Assembly: GCA_028095005.1 (NCBI GenBank)
Contig: CM051462.1
Location: forward strand, 86,687,846-86,751,845
From: Rhynchospora pubera
Taxonomy: Eukaryota > Streptophyta > Magnoliopsida > Poales > Cyperaceae
Direction: 5' to 3'
DNA: 64,000 nucleotides
Positions 1-12,654 of the stretch are shown piece by piece (position 1 is the stretch's first letter; each line of letters opens with the position of its first letter). A program made the translations under genes and the position numbers. The notes beneath the pieces are model-generated. The model was not told where the DNA came from and did not search any database. It saw only the letters and a program-made list of their open reading frames with translations.

Positions 1-216
1 TGAGGTGTAAGAAATATGTTTCTGTTGTCGATTCATCTGTCAATAGAAGCCATTCTCCAAAGCATCCCAGGTATAACTTCCCTTTGAACTGCCGTATCTT
101 TTTTTCTTCAATGCAATTGTTGTATGGATTCATAAAGTTTTGCGTGTCCTTCTTTCTCCCATGCAACTGTATTAGCCACGGTTGGTAGCCAAATCCAAAA
201 GGAAACATATCTTCAC
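1..216 (-). CDS. DUF295-family protein exon, partial (runs off left edge)
   Basis: The minus-strand frame opens after a splice-acceptor-like ATATCAG at 217-223 and stays open to base 1, so the gene continues outside the window. The first in-frame Met is at 206-208. The peptide carries the PWLMQLH-type segment and the YLGCFGEWLLL segment of the DUF295 (KIB1-like beta-propeller) domain that usually follows an F-box in plants. It is nearly the same protein as the gene at 13223, differing at scattered residues, so the two are recent paralogs in inverted orientation. No F-box is visible in this part; it would lie in an upstream exon at higher coordinates, where I found only a doubtful exon (960-1060). 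DUF295 proteins are a large, fast-evolving plant family, some acting as SCF substrate adaptors. The function of this one is unknown. Confidence 0.75.
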
Positions 217-735
217 CTGATATGATTAAAATTAGGACAAAGACAGTTCTGAAGACAGCAATGTATAAAATAAAATAAGCATCTATGATAAGGGAAATCT
301 GGTAATGAGACTCTATACATGTTAGCGTTTAAAGGAATATATAAATTGCCCAACAAAGTGGATATGACGTAGCAAGTTTATAAAATTAAAATGAACCTTT
401 TTTTTTAACCCCAATATTAGAGATCAAAAGAAAACTTTTAGGAAAAAAAAAACAAAGAAATAAAACTTGCTATTACAAGTGCAGTGGTGAGGTTTAAACT
501 AAAATTTGCCTAGAAATGCTTATTGAAAAAAATATTGGCAAGGGACAACTTTTTACTGAAGAGCTCAGAATATCATAAAATATATTAGATGAAACAAGGC
601 GTGACATGCTAACCTAGCAGTCAGCTGGCAGGTCAGGCGTCTGAACTCGCAAAATCAAAGAAAGTCACAACTACACCTTACTGATAGGTACTATAATTTT
701 CTCTTAATTGCTTTATAATAAGTCAGGGTAGGAAT
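1..735. repeat. Left arm of inverted duplication (partner 12655-13445)
   Basis: The reverse complement of this stretch matches about 12655-13445 through coding exon, intron and upstream DNA. For example, the block near 600-690, with the GTCAGCTGGCAGGTCAGG-type segment, recurs inverted near 12711-12810. Similarity fades beyond about 735. The pair therefore marks a segmental inverted duplication of a DUF295 locus, with 12 kb between the arms. Confidence 0.75.
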
Positions 736-959
736 AATTGTTCTATAGAATAATTAAGAGGCTCTAATTTGGGCCAATCCAACAACAAATGTGTTTATTC
801 TTATGCAGATCGGGTGCCTTATGTCAATATGGATAGACTTATCTGGCTGGGTGAAGTAATTGTATTTATAGCACCAATTAGCCCCAGCATCCGATGACAG
901 TAATATGCAAAGTCAAAGATGATAATTCTTTGGTAATTCGTGATGTGAAAAAGGATTAC

Positions 960-1060
960 CCTTTTCTTCAATAGACTTTTTTCCTTCTTCGTCAAGGGAT
1001 TGCTTGGTTTCTTTCCTTGTTCTCATTTTCTCGCTCGCCTCTGTCTCTTCCTCTGCTTTC
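960..1060 (-). other. Possible small exon, charged peptide (uncertain)
   Basis: The minus strand reads an open segment rich in Glu, Lys and Arg between a TTTTAG acceptor-like site and a GGTAATC donor-like site. It could be an upstream exon of the DUF295 gene at the left edge. No domain is recognisable and the segment is short, so it may be chance. Confidence 0.25.
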
Positions 1061-1931
1061 CTAAAATAACACAACATATTTTAAACATATACACAGGTAC
1101 AGCAGCAGTATGGTACTTATGAAATATGAACTGAATGTGGAGCCAACTTTAAAGCCACTAAGAAATATCACCACAGAAATAAGTAAAATCTAACTTGAAA
1201 TATAATCTATGAAATAAATTAAGATCTTAAAAGTCTAACCTTTAAAAATCCCTTCAGCTAGCAGTGTGACTTCTTGTCTTCGTGTAATTGTGGTAAAGCT
1301 TGCTGTTACTCTAGTGTAATTAATAGAAGACAGAAGAATGGGAAGGGATCAATTACAATTTAGAATTGAGAGAGACATTCTGATGCATTGATGGAGAGAA
1401 ATTTACAACTATACCTAGCTTCTCACGATTTCAAAAATAATTCATTGGTTTTGTGCATCAAAATCACAAAACAGCCAAGACAAGAATCAGTCTATGAAAT
1501 TGACAGTACAATTTTGTTTCCAGTACTCTTGGTTGTAAAAAAAAAAAATGGCATCTTTATATAATGACATAAAAGATTGATTTTGATCGGAAACTGGAAA
1601 ACTGCTTCATGGTGCAAGGACACCGAATTAGGGGTGCGTTTGGATCGTTGGAAGAAAGAAGAAGAAGAAGGAAGAAGAAGAAAAAAAATTATAAACAATC
1701 CAAACTCTTCACAAAGGCAGAGAGATTGATATAAACTCACAGTAGTTGTTGCTTCTTTCAGTAGTTGTGAAGAGTTTGGAAATTGAGGATTCGACCTAGG
1801 GGAAAAGATATGATAGAGAAGAGAATCACCTCACAGTAGTTGTTGCTTCTTTCTGACGGGGTAGAGAGAGAAACAGAGGCAGAGAGATTGATGTATTTGA
1901 GAGCTCTTTAGGTCTAGATGGGAGTAAAGGG

Positions 1932-2248
1932 TAGAGCTGTCAACGGCAGCAAAAAACGCGTGATGCCGTTTCGTTTCTGTCTAACGAAACAGATAACAGC
2001 AGCGAAATGAATTTCGTTTCAATAACGGAACGGCAAACAAAATACCAATATATGTTGTTTCAACCGTTTCAGTCTAGTTTCAAACCGTTTTGTGTGTAAT
2101 TTGTGAAGTGAAACGAATAACGAAACGAATTTCTGTGCCGTTTCGTAAACGAAACGGTTAACGGATTGAAATGCCGAAACTGTTTCTTTAACGGAACAGA
2201 AAACGGTATGGCCTGTGCCGTGTGTTTTTGAGACGTTTGACAGCCCTA
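1932..2248. mobile_element. hAT-type MITE with GAAACGG repeats
   Basis: The 317-bp element starts TAGAGCTGTCAACG and ends CGTTTGACAGCCCTA, an imperfect terminal inverted repeat typical of hAT elements. It is flanked by a perfect 8-bp target-site duplication, GTAAAGGG (1924-1931 and 2249-2256). The interior is crowded with GAAACGG/CCGTTTC words in both orientations, plausibly subterminal transposase-binding motifs. No coding capacity. A related element of the same length lies at 51618-51934. Confidence 0.9.
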
Positions 2249-2930
2249 GTAAAGGGGAAGTGTTCTTTTGACACGCGAATATACTTTGGCAAACATTGCG
2301 CTACTTTTATTATTATTTTTGGACAAATATACCATGTAAAATTAAGGAAACAAGCTGCAATAAATTTTACTATTTCCATATATCACGTAATATTCTCTTA
2401 AGTGAATTATTTCTTGAAATAAACAATAGCAAAAAACATTTCTGGGTTTATTTCTTAACCGCTCACTTTGAATGGCCAAATCTTAATTGTTAATTTCTTT
2501 TTTGAATTGATTTGCACTCAGAAAACCTTAATGCAATTTTAATGGTCCTCTGTCCTCATTCATGGCTGCCACTTTGAAGAGACTCATACTTTTTTTGCTT
2601 CTTTTTTATTTTTGTGAATTCTTGATAATTTTTATATATAAGGTTTTAAAATTAGTTGTTTTTTTTTACTTGTACGACTGACCTTTGATGTATTATGAAA
2701 AAAGAACGACAAAAATATTTGTCAACAATCTGAATTAGTACTTTCTATAAATATTGTACTTTCTTTTGTATACAAATTTGCTAGATTTTTTTTAGTTTAT
2801 ATAAATGACTCTGATATATCAGTTATATATAATTTAGAGGAATTTTTTTAACAGGAATTATAAGTGTCATCGGCAAATATACCATCCCAGCTATCGCGAA
2901 ATACAAAGTGAACATATACAACAAATAAGA

Positions 2931-3071
2931 TGAACATATAGACGATCTAAGTGAACACTTACAAACAAATAAGTGTTGCCATCACTTGTTCAGAAGTTTA
3001 CATGCATATTCAACTAATTTTTATTAAACTTATTTGTTTGTATGTGTTCACTTAGATCGTCTATATGTTCA
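2931..3071. repeat. Foldback hairpin, 43-bp arms
   Basis: Arms 2931-2973 and 3029-3071 are reverse complements with one mismatch, separated by a 55-bp loop. Weaker complementarity continues outward (GTCATCG near 2865, CGATGAC near 3083). This looks like a small foldback MITE or a degenerate hairpin; no target duplication was identified. Confidence 0.75.
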
Positions 3072-5101
3072 CTTTATATTTAGCGATGACAGGAATGACA
3101 AAACTGCAGATGGCAGCAATCAATTTCCTTTTTTTAAGGGTCCAAATATGCTCATTTTTTTTAACACAAGTATTGCGAATGCATCACGATGCTTGCACAG
3201 TTGCACATCACGTAATTTTTTCAGTGTTTACGCTAATATCCAATTCTTTCTACTTTCTAGTATTGTTTAAAAGAAAACTTAATTAATTAAGGAAACTTTT
3301 TTGACATAATTGCAAGATATAAATGGAAAAAAAAGTTAACTGCAGCATCTTTCTTTGGACATATTTGTCCAAAAAAGTCATTAGAATGCTTGAAGAAAAA
3401 ATTTATGGTGTCAAAACACCCTCCGGGGAAAGGTTTGTAAAGGAAAGCAAGCGAGGGCAATTTGGAAACATATATAACAACGAGACAATTTTTTCTGATT
3501 TTAGAGAGGGTCTCTGGGCACAATTATTATTAATTGTAGCTTTCCTTGCAAATATCGCAAAACATTGGAAACATAACAATGTTTTTTTTTTGGTCGTTTT
3601 TTTTTTATGTTGTACGGCCTGGGTGGTTTTACGAGGAACGAGGAAATTTAAAAAGAAAATTACAAATTATTGAATTACCTCCCATATGACTACTACCGAG
3701 TCCAACTACAGATTTTAAATTTATAAATATATTCACATTTTTTATTTAAAAAATAATATTACAATAATTCAATTTCAAAATAATGTTATAACTCCAGGTT
3801 CAAAACCATGAAGTAATCCGGTGACGTATTCGGGGTTTGAAACCTCCGAGTGATGACGTGACAATACTTATTATTGTTTAAAATTTTAAAATATTTAAAT
3901 TTAATTTAATATTTGTTAAATATAAAAATAGAGAACATTATCAAAAGATCAAGAAAATATATTAAAAATAGAAGAAAAAATTAGACTGATTTTTATTTTA
4001 TTATTTAATTTTTTAATATTTAAAATTATTATTTTATTAGAAAAAATGAATAAATCGATAAAATACGTCAAAAAATTTGTAAAAAATATATTAAAATAAG
4101 AATTAATTTAGATTAATTATTAGTGGAAATTAGAAAAAAATCGATGAACAACATTAGTACATATTATGTGCATTTAAGCAAAAAAGCTGGTATTACCAAT
4201 AACTAGTCATTAATAAGTAGTAATTATTCGTATTTTAGATTTTTTAGATATTTAATCTATTATTCAATTAATAGGAAAATATGTGTGATATCCCAAAAAT
4301 ATTAATTATAAGTTAAATTAGTTAGATAAAAATCTGTAAGAAAACAAATAAATTTAATTGATCAAGAACCAAATCACACTCAATATAAATTATAAAATAT
4401 GAACTTCAATTAATTAATTAAAGGACTACTTTATGTTACAAAATTAATTTCGGCCATTTACAAATTTCCAAGAAAATTAGTCAATTGAACAATAAAATTA
4501 TGTTACGAAATTCAAAATTACTATGGATTGAATTTGAGTTAAAAATTGAATTTTACTGCTTGATTTAATTAATTTCTGAAATTTCTTTGATCTGGACCAT
4601 TAGATCGAGTATTGATTTGTCTGGAAAATTATACTCTCTCCCTCTCTCGCCTATCAGCCTGTGGCAAGGCTTAGGATCCGGACCGTTCATCGAATCTGAC
4701 GGCCTCAGATATTTTTCTGTCCGCTCCCAGTCATGCCGACAAGTGACTAATCGGGTTGGATTTGCGTCCGTTTCCGTATTGTATCCGAAATAAAAGAGCT
4801 TCGAAGATTAACGATTTGCTGCGATTACTTTTCAAAGTCACCTTCATGCGAGCTGGAGATTAGTACCTTCCTGCGCTGCGAGCAATTCTCTCCCAAATGG
4901 TAAATTCTTGTTCTATCGATCGTTAATGGTGCACTATCAATTGAAGGAAAAATTGGTACACTTTGTTCTTAAATAGGAAATAAAATAAAAAAAATTTAAA
5001 ATACCATCTCTCCCTCGCCACACACAGTGGTATATGCTGTTCAATAGGAATAAAATAATAATAATTGAAAAAAAGGTAAATTGACAGACCTCTTTATCCA
5101 A
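3072..5101. other. AT-rich intergenic DNA, no gene recognised
   Basis: The stretch is very AT-rich, above all 3690-4560. A 116-codon open frame at 3323-3673 has no recognisable domain and biased composition. A CT-rich, slightly GC-richer segment at 4630-4910 could be a promoter or 5' leader, but no coding exon follows convincingly. Confidence 0.5.
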
Positions 5102-5291
5102 GGCTCCGTTTGGATGGTTTCTTTCCGGAATAAGGAATAAAGAATAACTACTTTTTACCAATAAATTTATTTCTAACCATCCAAACTCTTCACAAAAGTT
5201 ACACACTTCCCAATAAGTTTACCCCTTCCTAATAAATTTCTTCTCTTCTTCCTTCTTCCTACCTTATTCTCAACGCATCCAAACGAAACCC
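5102..5291. mobile_element. MITE, GGCTCCGTTTGGATG family
   Basis: The element begins GGCTCCGTTTGGATG and ends GCATCCAAACGAAACCC, an imperfect inverted repeat. The middle has the AATAAATTTATTTCTAACC segment and a pyrimidine-rich right part. A close copy in the same orientation is at 50170-50336, and relatives with the same TTTGGAT core lie at 53044 and 62999. The type is common in plants. The target duplication is unclear. Confidence 0.7.
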
Positions 5292-5579
5292 AAGAGACCA
5301 AAAATCATGGTCCAAAACTCCAAATGTTATCAATTTGTGGCTCAACAACTTCCCACATTTTCAGGACTCGAGCATGGACAATTAGTTAGTCATGAAATCG
5401 ACAATATAATAAACATAAGGGAAATTCTAATGCGGACATGAAAAATACTGACCGTCAAATATTAGCAGATCTGACGGCTGTAAATCAATTCCGATTTCTA
5501 CGTCTCCGTTAAATTAAACTGAAAAGTTTTGGCGGAAGGGTAAAATTGTCCAGTCGAACAGCTGGCGACTATTTCATTT

Positions 5580-7430
5580 CGTAGCACCCTCCGCGACCCT
5601 CCGCCTCCTCTCTCCAAAAACCCTTCTCCTCCAAAAACTGCTGGCGTGGCGATCTTATATGTCTCATCTACTTTCTCCTCCAAATCTAGCCGCTTCCAGA
5701 GAGAGGGAGATCGAAAGTGAGAGTAAAAGTCTCTTCTCTCCACCTCTTCTCCCATCAACTGAAGTCGCTCCAAAATCCCTTCTCCACCAAACCTAGCAGA
5801 TGCCAGATACAGAGAGAGATCGAAAGTGAGAGAAAAAAGAGACAATGGTTTCAATGCTGTGGGAGAACCGGAGGAGCGGATTCTAGGTACCTTTTCTAAG
5901 ATTTGACGACGACCAAAAATCGCCTTCTTCCACCTCCTCCGCTGCGTATTCGGTTGTTACGGCAGCTGCAGCGCCGCCGGACCTGAAGATAACGCTCCAG
6001 AGCTGTCAATACTCGAGCTCCAAATCAAAACCCAACTATCCCAGGACAGGTCGATTAACAAGCTCCAAATTTAACGCCGAGTGCCCCAGAAGGAGGCCAT
6101 GCTTTAGCTACAGAACTGACATCGTTCAATAGCCAGGTCAGTCATCTAGTTCTAGAAAAATCCTGATAGTAATGTCATGTCCAGGTGACACTGGTACTAA
6201 CTTCAATATCCTTTTTTTTGTAAACAAAGAGACATTCTATGGCGAGGTGTTAACTTTAATTTTTTTCGTATTCTTTGATTTTGGACTTATGTTTTTGGTT
6301 CCACCTGCGTTCTCCGTCTTGTAGCTCCTTTTGATGTTTGTGCTCTAAAGGATGTGTTCAATACTGAAATCAAAATCATAATTTAGTACTATAAAGATGT
6401 TCACATAGCTGAAATTGCTGATTTTGAAGATTGGTTTTCTAATTTCGGACTCTTAAAGTCCAAAAGCAAAGAAAAAAAATTTGTAAAATTGTGACAGTGA
6501 TGTCTGGTCCATTTTGAATTCTTTGTTTTCTTTGGATTGTTTCTTTTTTTTTATTTTTCTATTGTACAACCTCATCAAATTGGACAGAAGGCACCAGTTT
6601 ACCACTTTGTTTGGGGTTGAGGTATTTGTTCTCATCCCCTAAACTTAAAATTCAATTTTCGTTTTGGTTTAAAAGAAATTAATATCGCAAACCATGTAAT
6701 TTGATGATTGGGGATGCTTATTTTGAAATTGGTTAAGGAACATGTATACTTCAAAATTCAGTGCAATTGTTATCAAGACAGTTCAGTGGATCAAGTTGCA
6801 TACTTCTATCACATTTATTTAGCCAGCTTCAGAGCAGCAAAGTGTAACAATGCATGTGACTTGTGACCAATCTGTCATGGAACGGGTTGATGATCCAGCT
6901 CAAAATCTAAACCCGTCAACCCCACTACTGGTCAATACTCCAGGTCCAAATTTAACCCAACAATACCAGGACAGGTCGGTTATCATTTACTGGTTCTTGT
7001 GTAAACTTATGCCACAGATGTGACCTTTGATAGTTTGATAAAAAATTCATAACTTATTATTTTATTGGTCTAGATTATAGACGGAAACAATGAAGAAGGA
7101 AGCGAAGGACTGAAGGCCATGATGCCTCCAATCCAAGAGAGATGCTAGTGCAGACTGGTGATGGATATTGAATACAAGAGCTAGAAAAGGAGCAGCTGGG
7201 ATACACCCAATAGGTTCATGGTATCGATCTCTGGTACAGAAGAACCTATACTGGTATGGTGTCTGTGACATGAGCCTTGAACCCAGGAAAAAGGGATTAT
7301 CCAAGTACATAGGCCTCTTGGCAAATTTATTGAGTTGTCGGGTTGGAATTTGTTTCTTCTGTTGGGTTCATATTTCTTTAGTGGATCCGGATGTGGATCT
7401 GTTAGGCCATAAATAAAATCTCCAGTATGC
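5580..7430 (+). other. Possible transcribed region, no recognised protein
   Basis: This stretch is less AT-rich than its surroundings. It holds a pyrimidine-rich leader with a roughly 100-bp imperfect tandem duplication around 5690-5850 (each copy has GATCGAAAGTGAGAG), then a short ATG frame at 5845 that stops near a GTACCT donor-like site. Two later segments (near 6010-6060 and 6940-6985) share a diverged CCAGGACAGGTCG-containing block, and an open stretch runs from 6850 to about 7020. This could be a non-coding transcript or a dead gene; I cannot name a family. Confidence 0.25.
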
Positions 7431-7829
7431 AAGTATCTTAAAATTTGCTATAAAATCTGTTCAGCTAAAGTGATGTTATCTTGTTTAAATTTGCAAGTAT
7501 CTTATTTCTAATTGTTGGCGTGGTTCCAATTAAGCATGCCATAACCTATCACTAAGAAGAGAAATTATGAGAGCCGATTTTCTGGTATAAAGATCTCATT
7601 TTTCTAGTCAAAGGAGATTTGGCAATCCAAATTTCTTATTTTGAAATACTCGCCTTGGTATAATAAAGATCTGATTTTGTGGTAAAAAAAAGAAATTGAA
7701 GAAGATTTGGCGTTCCATTACTGGCTATTGATTTGGATCCGGGAATTTTGTAAATAGTAAGCGTCCAGTAAATGTTATGTCTTTACTAAAGTCGCATATG
7801 TCAAGGCGCATATGATAAAAAAACAAAAG

Positions 7830-10405
7830 AAAATGTACAGACCAGTTAACATCAGTGTCATTTTTTTTAAAAAAAAAAGAAAACAAGCAGTCAAGATGAA
7901 ATTATTTGGTTTTTTAATTTAAGAAAAAATGAACAGTCGAGATGAAATTAAAACCTTCGACTTTTTTAAAAATGAATATAAAGATCAGTTAATGTTACTT
8001 TGTCGTTTTTTTAAAAAAAAGAAACAAACAATCTAGATGGAATTATTTTTATTTTTTAATTTTAAAAAAATGAACAGTCGAGATGAAATTAAAGCCTTCA
8101 ACTTTTTAAAAATGAATGTACATACCAGCTAACATCATTGTGTTATTTTTTTTTAAAAAAATAAGCAGTCTAGATGAATTATTTTGGTCTTTTAATTTTA
8201 AAAAAAAATGATCAATCGAGATGAAATTAGAGCCTTCGGCTTTTTAAAAATGAATGTACAGACCAGCTAACGTCACTGTATCGTCTTTTTTTTTTTAAAA
8301 AAAACAAGTAGTCTGGATGGAATTATTTTGGTTTTTTAATTTAAAAAAGAAATGAGCGGTCAAGACAAAATTAAAAGCTTTCAATTTTTTAAAAATAAAT
8401 GTACATATCAGCTAAGGTCACTTTGTCATTCTTTTTTTAAAAAAACAAAACAAACGGTACATATGGATATTAATTTAAAAAAATGATCAATCAAGACGAA
8501 ATTAAAGCCTTCGACTTTTTAAAAATGAATGTACAGACCAGCTAACGTCACCGTGTCGTCTTTTTTTTTTAAAAAAAAAGAAAACAAGTAGTCTGGATGG
8601 AATTATTTTGGTTTTTTAATTTAAAAAAGAAATGAACTGTCAAGACAAAATTAAAAGCTTTCAATTTATAAAAAATGAATGTACATACCAGCTAAGGTCA
8701 CTTTGTCGTTCTTTTTTTTTAAAAAAATAAAACAAACAGTACATATGGATACATTTTGATTTTTTTATTTAAAAAAAAAGAAATGAACGGTCGAGATGAA
8801 ATTAAAGCTTTCGACTTTTTAAAAAAATAAATAATCTAGATGGAATTATTTCTATTTTTTTATTTGAAAAAAGAAATGAACAATCGAGACAAAATTAAAG
8901 CCTTCGACTTTTAAAAAATGAATGTACATATCAGCTAAGGTCACTTTGTCATTTTGTTTAAAAAAGAAAAAGAAAAATAAGTAGTCTGGATGGAATTATT
9001 TTGGTTTTTTAATTTAAAAAAGAAATAAACTGGCAAGATGAAATTAAAGTCTTCGACTTTTTAAAAATGAATGTACAGACTAACTAATGTCATTGTGTCA
9101 TTTTTTTTTTAAAAAAACAAGTAGTCTAGATGGATTAATTTTGGTTTTTTAATTTAAAAAAGAAATGAACAGTCGAGATGAAATTAAAGCCTTCGACTTT
9201 TTAAAAATGAATGTACAGACCATTTAACGGCACTTTGTCATTTAAAAAAAAAAAGAAAACAAATTGTCTAGATGGAATTATTTTTATTTTTTAATTTAAA
9301 AAAAGAAATGAACAATCGATACGAAATTAAATCCTTCGAATTTTTAAAAATGAATGTACAGAGCAGCTAACATCACTTTGCCATTTTTTTAAAAAAGAAA
9401 ACAAATAGTCTAGATGGAATTACTTTTGCTTTTTAATTATAAAAAAAAACTGTTGAAACAAAATTGAAGCCTTCGACTTTTTAAAAATAAATGTACAGAC
9501 TATCTAACGTCACTGTGTCATTTTTTTTTAAAAAAAAACTAGTCTGGATGGAATTATTTTGGTTTTTTAATTTAAAAAGGAAATGAACAGTCGAGACGAA
9601 ATTAAAGCCTCCGACTTTTTAAAAATGAATGTACATACCAGCTAACGTCACTTTGTTGTTTTTAAAAAATGAAAATAAATAGTCTAGATGGAATTATTTT
9701 GGTTTTTTAATTTAAAAAAAAGTGAAAAAAAATCTATTTGAAATTAAACCATTACACTTTTATAGCATGGACGAACAAACTAGCTAAATCTCGCTTTGTT
9801 ATTTGGTTTTTTTTAAAAATGAAATGAGCAGTCCATATGGATTTTTTATTTAAAAAAATATAAAATCCATTTGAAATTAAAGTATTTGACTTTTATTGCA
9901 TGGACGAACAAACCAGCTGAACTCGCTTTGTCATTTCATTCAAAAAAGAAATGAGCAGTCCATGTGGATTTTTTTCGTATTTTATTTAAAAAAGAAAATA
10001 AAAAATCTATTTGACGAACAAACTAGGTGAACTCGCTTTGTCATTTGGTTAAAAAAAAGGTGAAGAGTCCATATTGATTTCTTTCGTTTTTTATTTAAAA
10101 AATAAGAAAATTTAAAATCCATTTGAAATTAAAGCATTAGACTTTTATAAATGGAAGAACAGACTAGCTAAACTCGCTTTGTCATTTAAAAAATGAACAG
10201 TCCAGATGAATTTTTTTTTTCATTTTTTATTTAAAAAAAAAAGAAAATGAGAAATCCATTTGAAATTAAAGCATTAACCTTTTATAACACGGAAGAATAG
10301 ACCAGCTGAACTCGCTTTGTCATTTTGTTAAAAAAAATGTGAATTTTTTCATTTTTTATTTAAAAATATAAAAAGTCCATTCGAAATTAAAAGTATTAAA
10401 CTTTT
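7830..10405. repeat. Tandem repeat array, ~140-bp unit, about 18 copies
   Basis: A unit containing GTACAGACCAGCTAACGTCA, a T-tract running into an A-tract, then GTCTAGATGGAATTATTTTGG, AATGAACAGTCGAGATGAAA and CCTTCGACTTTTTAAAAATG recurs about every 140-150 bp. From about 9730 the units change to a second subtype with GGACGAACAAACTAGCT and AACTCGCTTTGTCATTT and a slightly shorter period. Copies are diverged by substitutions and homopolymer length changes. No open reading frame spans the array. Confidence 0.92.
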
Positions 10406-11709
10406 AAAACATGAATAATATCAACTGCATATATTTAATTTGGTATTGACAATTATTAACTTGGTAATTTTAACCTCGTCAAAAGAATTTACAATTACAC
10501 GTGGAATAAAAATAATACTTTATAAATCATGCACATTAAAATATGAAATATGATTTTGATTTTCATAACCTATTAAATACGTTGGTACATGTTATCCCTT
10601 GTTTTTTTTAAAATAAGATGGTAAACATTTTTTTTTATTTGCACGTGTGATACATATGAAATTTCCTAAATATAGATGGTAAACAAGTCTTTGATTGCAA
10701 TTTGATTTGATTAGTACGGGATGCTCTTTGAATACAGATATACGGAAATTGGAAACAAATTGATTATGAAAAGATATAAATTGAATTTGAAATATTAGAT
10801 CCAAATCAATAGTCTAGATAACTTTCTATTTACAAAATTCCTTGATCTTTTCTTACCGTTTCTTTGTCTTTAGGCTAGATTGCATAAATTAATAGCCCTT
10901 TAATTGCTTTCGACATCATAAATTTTAGGATAGTGTAAAAGATCTAATACCATCAGTTTAACACCAGAAAACCTCTCTACAATACAAAACTAGAAACAGA
11001 TATTTGCATACTTGTATAAAATAAGAAGAATAAAACTAGCATGAATAATATAAGATATTTACCCCAAATATATTATCGTGTATAAACTAGCTGGAAATAT
11101 TTCTAGCACGAAGATTAATGCCGATCCACCAAGTGCCTATTTGAACACAAATTGCACTGGTACCACATCATACCAGTGCCATATCCGTACTAGTGAAGCA
11201 ACCAAACAAAGACAAACTACATTGATAGGACATCTGTACCAGTGCACTACTTCTATCCACCTAAAGCTGCATACAGTAGAAGCACATAAAGCACATCACA
11301 CGATATACACCCTATTAGCTCCCCAGTATCTTACCAGCTCATTAGAAAGCAAACATTATTACGAAAAGATCCCCACCAACTTTTATTATTACAAACAAAA
11401 TGTAAAAAGACAGTGCTTGTAAAATCACTCATTAAAAATTGCTAAAACACCCCTAATCACATCTAAAGACTTGACTTCCTTCATCTACCAGCTGTTGCAT
11501 CCCCATCTGGCCAGGAAAGATGCTTCATATAAGTTTGTAACTGCAATTGAAAGCTGCCAGGTCACTGACAGTACTGAAATTTGAGCTTTCCATTTTCAAT
11601 TTATGATATAGTCCTTGAGAAAAAAAAAACAGCGTACCAGCTGAGAAAGAGCATATGACAAGCATAACAACAATAAAATCCTAGATTAAATTATCCACAT
11701 GAGCACTGA
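10406..11709. other. Intergenic or 3' flank of FAR1-like gene, nothing recognised
   Basis: AT-rich DNA follows the tandem array. A 114-codon plus-strand frame at 11078-11422 is low-complexity and resembles no family. On the minus strand the stretch 11440-11640 could hold 3' UTR of the FAR1-like gene, but I see no further exon with FAR1 or transposase motifs. Confidence 0.4.
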
Positions 11710-12474
11710 TTACAGCACTAGAAATTTGATGGCCACATTTGTTTTATCTCTCTTAATGATACTCTTCCTCACGGTAAACTCTTTTCTATTGGCATAATCA
11801 TTGAAAAACACAAAAGCTTCATTCTCACTTGAGAAAGTCATGTTGATGATGGAGTCATGCTCCTTCAACGACGCTACGTCCTGAAAAAGAAATTGATTCA
11901 ACGCCTTTATCTTTCAGTTTTGGTGCTACACCATTGAATTTATTTATGTATTATACATGTTTGTTCATGACAAGAAAGTGAATACAAAGATATCTTTACA
12001 TGAATTGATTATTATAGTAATCAAGAAAGGTTATAGACTTTACAATAATAGACATCAAGTATATTTGGTTTGGAAAACAATCACTAATTTCTTAAAGCTA
12101 AATAATCCGTATGACAAGTAACGTTTTTTAATCAGAAGGTATCCACTGTATACATAAATTCAATCCAGTTAGATATCAATCATTTCTCCTCAACTCAAAT
12201 GAAATTGAAACAAAAATAGAGAACATATTCATAACTTAAGTAATAAGGAAGCATACCATGAGTTTATCTGGTGATCCTTTCTGATACAGAAGTGGTGTAC
12301 TTGTTGGTACCTCTTTCCTAGACACAATGTAAACAAATCTAATCACTCTCTATTGCCATGACTTCATCAAATTAGTGAAACAGTGAAAAGGCAGCACTAC
12401 AGTGTTTACCGGCATGTATCCATAACAGGAAAGTTGTTTCTATACTCAATCGGTCTCGCACCAATTCTACACAT
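11710..12474 (-). CDS. Small FAR1-like DNA-binding-domain protein (3-exon model)
   Basis: I read three exons on the minus strand: 12410-12474 (ATG at 12472-12474), 12257-12317 and 11710-11880. Junctions are GT/AG and phases match (CG|G, then ATG|GAC), giving 98 residues ending at a TAA-type stop. The last exon has the NMTFSSENEAFVFFNDYA segment and a following VRKS, characteristic of the FAR1 DNA-binding domain (N-terminal domain of FHY3/FAR1 and FRS proteins, derived from Mutator-like transposases). The domain stops before its usual CxC/His end, and no MULE transposase core or SWIM finger follows. Without them the product would be a domain-only protein, as in FRF (FRS-related factor) proteins, or the remnant of a larger gene or transposon. 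The splice fit is good, but expression is unknown. Confidence 0.55.
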
Positions 12475-12654
12475 AACTGAGCCTGATTTAGTGAAGGCTG
12501 TTAGCAATTTTGCGTCCGATCTTTTCCGATAAAGTCTTTTTATTTTTTTCAGCGCTTAACGGACAGAGACGGAGAGACGGAGAGAGGTAGGATATACCGA
12601 TTTTAACCCTCTAATTTTATACGACTGTGATTTACCGCTGAATATTTTGTAAAA

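Noticed and set aside
3323..3673. 116-codon plus-strand frame
   Set aside because: No recognisable domain, biased low-complexity C-terminus and AT-rich surroundings; indistinguishable from chance.
11078..11422. 114-codon plus-strand frame
   Set aside because: Thr/Tyr/Gln-rich without domain; lies in the likely 3' flank of the minus-strand FAR1-like gene.
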